This document shows positions 60,244-64,000 of a stretch of DNA of 64,000 bases, in pieces (position 1 is the first letter of the stretch; every line of letters begins with the position of its first letter). Source of the DNA: Blastomonas ursincola. Its GTDB lineage: Bacteria; Pseudomonadota; Alphaproteobacteria; Sphingomonadales; Sphingomonadaceae. A model generated the notes under the pieces. It made no database searches, was not told the origin of the DNA, and saw only the letters and a list, made by a program, of their open reading frames with translations. The position numbers and the translations under genes are program-made. The stretch lies in NCBI RefSeq assembly GCF_013607875.1, contig NZ_VDES01000001.1:538316-602315 (forward strand). The letters run 5' to 3'.

Positions 60244-61005
60244 CTAGATTTTCCGAATGACCTTAGTCTCGATTAGAGCATGAAGATGGGCACGCAGTCC
60301 TGCGGGGACGTGTCCACCGCTGATCACAACGCCGGCCTCCATATTCTTCTCCAACGCGTGTCCAGTCAGGTTAGCGCTGGTCAAGAAGGCTGAATTGCCG
60401 TCGGCAACGGCCACTTTCGCGTGAACCCGTCCTTCGGCGAACGGTGCCGGCCGGTCGGTCCAGACATACAGCGCTGCCGAGGGAACACAGCGCCGCATCG
60501 TAGCAATAGGATCGACGGACAGGCTCCCGCCATGGCTCGTGGAGGTCTCCAACAGAATTCGGATGTCGATGCCGCGACTGCTTGCAGCATTCAATGCATC
60601 GACCACCGAGGAGACGTCGTATGCAACGAAGCTCACGAGAAAGAGGTCACTTTGCGCGTGACCGATGAGATCCAAGAGCACCTGCTCCGTGCGGCGGGTG
60701 GCGACGAATGGTGTCGTCGGGCCCGTCCAAACAAGCTCGACACTGTTCTCACGCTGCGCCTGTTGGCGGGCGAAGGCTGCGCCGACCAAGATCCCGGCCA
60801 GCACATCGCCTGATATTTCCGTCTGTTTCCAAGCGGTGATCAAGCGATCAAGCGCTGCGCGAGCAGCCGGCGTGCTCACGAGCTGATGCAGGCTCCCGTC
60901 TCGTTCGACCGGCATCGAGCCGCGGACACGATCAGCGAGTGCTTCGATCCTCGACGGAGATAACATGGCCACGAGGTCTGTGGCCGCGACCAATATCGCT
61001 TCCAT
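60244..61005 (-). CDS. drmC: DISARM protein DrmC (phospholipase D-like)
   Basis: A 253-aa protein with a phospholipase D HKD motif: H195, K197 and D202 in GRVHAKVAVADGNSAFLTSANLT-type context, with N212 following. DrmC is the PLD member of the DISARM anti-phage system and is reported as less essential than DrmA/DrmB. The start overlaps the DrmB stop by one base. Last gene of the operon, ending 2 nt from the prophage Rz1 stop. Confidence 0.88.
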   Translation of the reverse strand: MEAILVAATDLVAMLSPSRIEALADRVRGSMPVERDGSLHQLVSTPAARAALDRLITAWKQTEISGDVLAGILVGAAFARQQAQRENSVELVWTGPTTPFVATRRTEQVLLDLIGHAQSDLFLVSFVAYDVSSVVDALNAASSRGIDIRILLETSTSHGGSLSVDPIATMRRCVPSAALYVWTDRPAPFAEGRVHAKVAVADGNSAFLTSANLTGHALEKNMEAGVVISGGHVPAGLRAHLHALIETKVIRKI

Positions 61006-62846
61006 CAGACGGTCTCGAAGAATGCCGCGTCGGGATTTTCAAGCGTGGGTACCACGAGGGAACGATCGAGATGACGATTTCCCCTCTCACAGGACGTTTC
61101 CGAGACGAATGAACAGGCGTGACATGCTGCGCCGTGAAGTGACTGGTCCTTGCTCGGATCGTGTTCTGAACAGAGTGGATCGGAGGCGCAAATATGGGCG
61201 CGATCCAGCGCTTGGCGCAGAAGTCGCCCGAGATTTTCAGGCTTTCCTAGCTCTACGAGTCCCCCCAGGGTCCCATCGGAATCTGCTGCAGCCGTGTAGA
61301 TGAGAAATCCGGCTTGGTCCCTCCCGTCCTCGACGTCTGCATATATACGCTCACGAATACTCGCGGCGTTGTAGCCGCACTCCAAAGCCAGTTCCCGTAT
61401 CAGCATGTGCGCGAGTGTGTGTAGCATGACATAACGAACGCCCGGGTAACCTTGGTTTGGGTCCAGATTCCTCTTTTGCCGCCATCCGCGATGGCCTTGC
61501 CTTAGCCGAGAGTCGAGAGCCTTCACAGGATCCTTATCCGCCCAAGCCTTTAATGCATCTGCATCGAAGCGAACGAAGATTCCTTCACCGTGAACTTGAG
61601 TGGCCGGGACCCAGTTCGGTGCTGCGCGTGCGAGCGGGGCCCGTGGGGCTGCCTCATCTCCCGTTCCTTCGTCGGGAGACTCGACGCGTGTGAATCCAAG
61701 GAGGGCGTTCACCTCACGAAGCCGCTCCAGCAGCAGAACGCGTGTGATCGCTGCACCGAAGCCCGAGGGCACGCCCACCTTCTTGCTCATGAAATGCGGA
61801 TAGTCGGTGGGTGGGTTCTCGGCCGTGAGGACATCCCATTCCGGCCCTTTGAGGTCGCTCTGTTCGACGCCCGGTCCGCCATTGCGATGGGTTTCGATTG
61901 CGGACCAAATCTGCTCGTCAGTGAACTGCTCGATGCCAGGCAGCTGCGCCGTCTTCTTCAGGGTCTTGACGACGAACGCCACTTCGGCTGCCGAAGTGAC
62001 GTCTTCAAAGAACGTCCAGCCATCCGCGACCAGTTGCGCCAGAGGGCTTCCCACCTGTGGGATCGCGAGAACCGAGAGTGTGACCGGGAACCAGCTATTG
62101 GTTGCGCCAAGGAGAATTGCGCGAGGTTCCTCGGTGCAATCGTCCTCAAAGCGATCCACGTGCGGATGTCGCCCTCGGCAGGCTGGAAGGTTGTCTCGAC
62201 CTGCCTGACCAAAAGCCTGCGCCATGTTCTTCGATGCGCCGCAGCCATCGCATTTGACCCACAGGTTCTCGGTTTGAAGTGATGCGCCGCTCTCGAAGAA
62301 CCTCAGCGTCGCACGACAGGTGCTAGGTCCACCGTGAACGAACCAGTGCCAGGCAAAGTCGTCGAGGTGGCCAGCCCGACATGCCATGAGAAAGCGCGCC
62401 GGGACGGCATCGGCATCCCTGGCCCTTTGATCGTTATTCGATCCGCGACAGCCCTCATGGACGAAACGCGTCAGCTCGGGGCGATACCTGTTTTCCTTCA
62501 GCTTGAACAAGCCGGCGTCATACGGCGATAGCAGGCCGCATTTGACGCAGCGCAGCCACCGCGGGAAGGGTTTGACGGGCACGCCGATCAGCGCGGCGGC
62601 TGAAAATGGGTCTGTGATATCCCTTTCGCCCACGGGCGGCATACGTAATGATTCGACTTGGGGTCCGAGCACGCCTCGGACGTTGGCGAGCAACCGTGCC
62701 TCTTGGATCGGCTGACACCTGTCTTTCTCCCAGCGGTCGATCCCCATCGTGACCACCGACATGTTCGGGAGGTCGATCAAGGCTCCGGGGCCGTAGGTCC
62801 AAAGCAACTGGCTCGGTCGAATTTCTCCTACGGGTGTCCTGCTCAT
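61005..62846 (-). CDS. drmB: DISARM protein DrmB (DUF1998)
   Basis: A 613-aa protein from the ATG at 62846 (AGGAG site), overlapping the drmA stop in ATGA. The N-terminal GEIRPSQLLWTYGPGALIDL is characteristic of DrmB. Zinc-type cysteine pairs follow (CVKCG, CDGCG). The DUF1998 domain lies at the C-terminus (HTLAHMLIRELALECGYNAA, ERIY) with a final CHACSF...SCERGN cluster. DrmB works with the DrmA helicase to sense or block incoming DNA. Complete. Confidence 0.92.
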   Translation of the reverse strand: MSRTPVGEIRPSQLLWTYGPGALIDLPNMSVVTMGIDRWEKDRCQPIQEARLLANVRGVLGPQVESLRMPPVGERDITDPFSAAALIGVPVKPFPRWLRCVKCGLLSPYDAGLFKLKENRYRPELTRFVHEGCRGSNNDQRARDADAVPARFLMACRAGHLDDFAWHWFVHGGPSTCRATLRFFESGASLQTENLWVKCDGCGASKNMAQAFGQAGRDNLPACRGRHPHVDRFEDDCTEEPRAILLGATNSWFPVTLSVLAIPQVGSPLAQLVADGWTFFEDVTSAAEVAFVVKTLKKTAQLPGIEQFTDEQIWSAIETHRNGGPGVEQSDLKGPEWDVLTAENPPTDYPHFMSKKVGVPSGFGAAITRVLLLERLREVNALLGFTRVESPDEGTGDEAAPRAPLARAAPNWVPATQVHGEGIFVRFDADALKAWADKDPVKALDSRLRQGHRGWRQKRNLDPNQGYPGVRYVMLHTLAHMLIRELALECGYNAASIRERIYADVEDGRDQAGFLIYTAAADSDGTLGGLVELGKPENLGRLLRQALDRAHICASDPLCSEHDPSKDQSLHGAACHACSFVSETSCERGNRHLDRSLVVPTLENPDAAFFETV

Positions 62847-64000
62847 TGCTGATCCTCCTGGGGCTGCGTCACCCGCGGTCTCCAAGTCGGATCACTCGTC
62901 GAACGGTCGTCCTCCATCACGAGCCTGACACCAGGCTCGACTTCGCGCATGGACATCGGGACCGTCCAATCGGTCCAAGGTTTGATGCCCGGCGCCGAAA
63001 GCAGCGGATAGGCGGTGGGGCCTGCGCCGTGCTTCTGGTAGACGAGCGTGCGGCCGCCGACGCCCGCTTCATTGGCCCAATCGTCAGCGCGGCTCTTCAT
63101 CTCGGCTTCGGTCAGGGTTTTCTTCCCCGAGTCTTCGGTGACTTCCCAGGTGCGAGCGGCGACGGCGCCGATCGTATCCAACATCTCTTTGCGGCTCGGA
63201 CTGTTCATGGCGCCAGCGCCGTCGTTTGCGGCGAAGGGATCGTAGGTGTGACGCATGATGGAGAGCATCGCGCCGGTAAGCCCACGGTCCAACGCCCGTG
63301 GCGAGAACGGGGTGACGGATTGAGCTTCGACGTGCTGATAGAAGGTCGCGTGGTAATGCTCGAAGGTCTCGTAATGCGACAAGTCCCGAGGCCGCGCCCA
63401 CGTCAGCACAGTGGCCACCAGTCCTGGCGGCGTTCGGCCCACACGGCTGGTCGCCTGGATGTACTCGGCCGTTCCCTTGGGTTGTCCGTTTACGACCATC
63501 ACTCCGAGACGATTCACGTCGACACCGACCGACAGCATGTTCGTCGCGAGAACGGCATCGATCGGCCGGGCCTCCCCTGGCTTCCTATTGGTCACCCATT
63601 TGCCTAGTGCCGGGTCGAAGGTGCCATCGAAAGGAACCTCGAGCTGATCGAGGTATCTCGGGATGTCCTGACTGGAGACCCGCGATGTCAGTTCGCTGAT
63701 TTCCTCGACCCGTCGCTGCCCGAGCCCCGGTCGGTCCACCAGGCTCATACCGACACGGAAGGAACGCGTTTGCACGTCGTCTTCGGCCAGACGCTTCATC
63801 CCTCCGAGCTCTCGCAGCGAGTTGAAGTAGCCGACGAGGGTCATATAGGGGTCAGCCACCGGGCCGAACCGATCGAACAGCGCCTGCGCGGCGGTGAGGA
63901 ACGCCGTATAGGTTCTGATCAACACTGCAGGGCGAGAGCTGCCGGGAGCGCAGATTCCCATGTACCGTCGGCCGGGTTTCTCGCGGATGGGTCTCTGGAC
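62843..64000 (-). CDS. drmA: DISARM helicase DrmA, C-terminal part (gene continues past window)
   Basis: The frame is open to the window end without a start, so only the last ~386 residues are seen. The helicase C-terminal motifs are clear: DAVLATNMLSVGVDVNRLGV, VVNGQPKGTAEYIQATSRVG, then LTWARPRDLSHYETFEHYHA. DrmA is the SNF2-like/SF2 helicase of DISARM. Any drmD or drmE gene and the methylase (drmMI or drmMII) that define class 1 or 2 would lie beyond the window. Confidence 0.9.
   Translation of the reverse strand, partial: VQRPIREKPGRRYMGICAPGSSRPAVLIRTYTAFLTAAQALFDRFGPVADPYMTLVGYFNSLRELGGMKRLAEDDVQTRSFRVGMSLVDRPGLGQRRVEEISELTSRVSSQDIPRYLDQLEVPFDGTFDPALGKWVTNRKPGEARPIDAVLATNMLSVGVDVNRLGVMVVNGQPKGTAEYIQATSRVGRTPPGLVATVLTWARPRDLSHYETFEHYHATFYQHVEAQSVTPFSPRALDRGLTGAMLSIMRHTYDPFAANDGAGAMNSPSRKEMLDTIGAVAARTWEVTEDSGKKTLTEAEMKSRADDWANEAGVGGRTLVYQKHGAGPTAYPLLSAPGIKPWTDWTVPMSMREVEPGVRLVMEDDRSTSDPTWRPRVTQPQEDQQ

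Overview
The window is high-GC alphaproteobacterial DNA. The host-type genes at 9.4-16.3 kb (alanine dehydrogenase, short-chain dehydrogenase, cyclophilin, nucleotidyl cyclase, tRNA-Ser) have a sphingomonad look. That is an impression from protein style, not a database match. Mobile DNA lies on both sides of this host stretch.

Region 1 (1-9.4 kb) is the edge of a P2-like prophage: large terminase, portal and a DNA adenine methylase. A 3.15-kb ISL3-family transposon with 23-bp perfect inverted repeats cuts the methylase in its catalytic DPPY motif. The transposon carries a ribbon-helix-helix gene, two small genes and a phage-type BRO gene behind a row of dyad-symmetric hairpins. After it come an ATGTAGGG octamer array that looks like an origin, and two small orphan genes near a pair of 83-bp repeats.

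Region 2 (9.4-16.3 kb) is host chromosome and ends with tRNA-Ser(GGA).

Region 3 (16.7-60.2 kb) is a largely complete siphovirus-type prophage. From left to right it holds: a DUF3800/nuclease-like pair; a serine recombinase module (HTH, recombinase, DUF2924, small protein); an XRE regulator plus ImmA/IrrE-type protease with a palindrome repeated at the next operon; two unrecognised genes; and a replication and recombination block (Sak4-like ATPase, ssDNA-binding-like protein, SF2 helicase, DUF6511, PD-(D/E)XK nuclease, primase-ATPase, origin-like repeats, RuvC-like nuclease). Next are an acetyltransferase toxin-antitoxin pair and a ParB-methyltransferase, then the packaging, head and tail genes (GpA terminase, gpW, portal, protease-capsid fusion, tail tube, frameshifted tail chaperone, tape measure, DUF2460, DUF2163, NlpC/P60, gpJ-like, fibre). 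A ParDE pair sits between two tail genes. An M15 endolysin and overlapping Rz/Rz1 spanins close the block.

Region 4 (60.2-64 kb) is the DISARM anti-phage core drmA-drmB-drmC on the minus strand. It starts only 2 nt after the Rz1 stop and drmA runs off the window. The absence of any spacer or visible attachment site suggests that DISARM is prophage cargo or was joined by an illegitimate event.

Most noteworthy are the periodic hairpins before the BRO gene, the DISARM/lysis junction, the tail-chaperone slippery site, the DUF2188-DUF1778 fused antitoxin and the uncharacterised two-gene operon at 22.0-24.1 kb.
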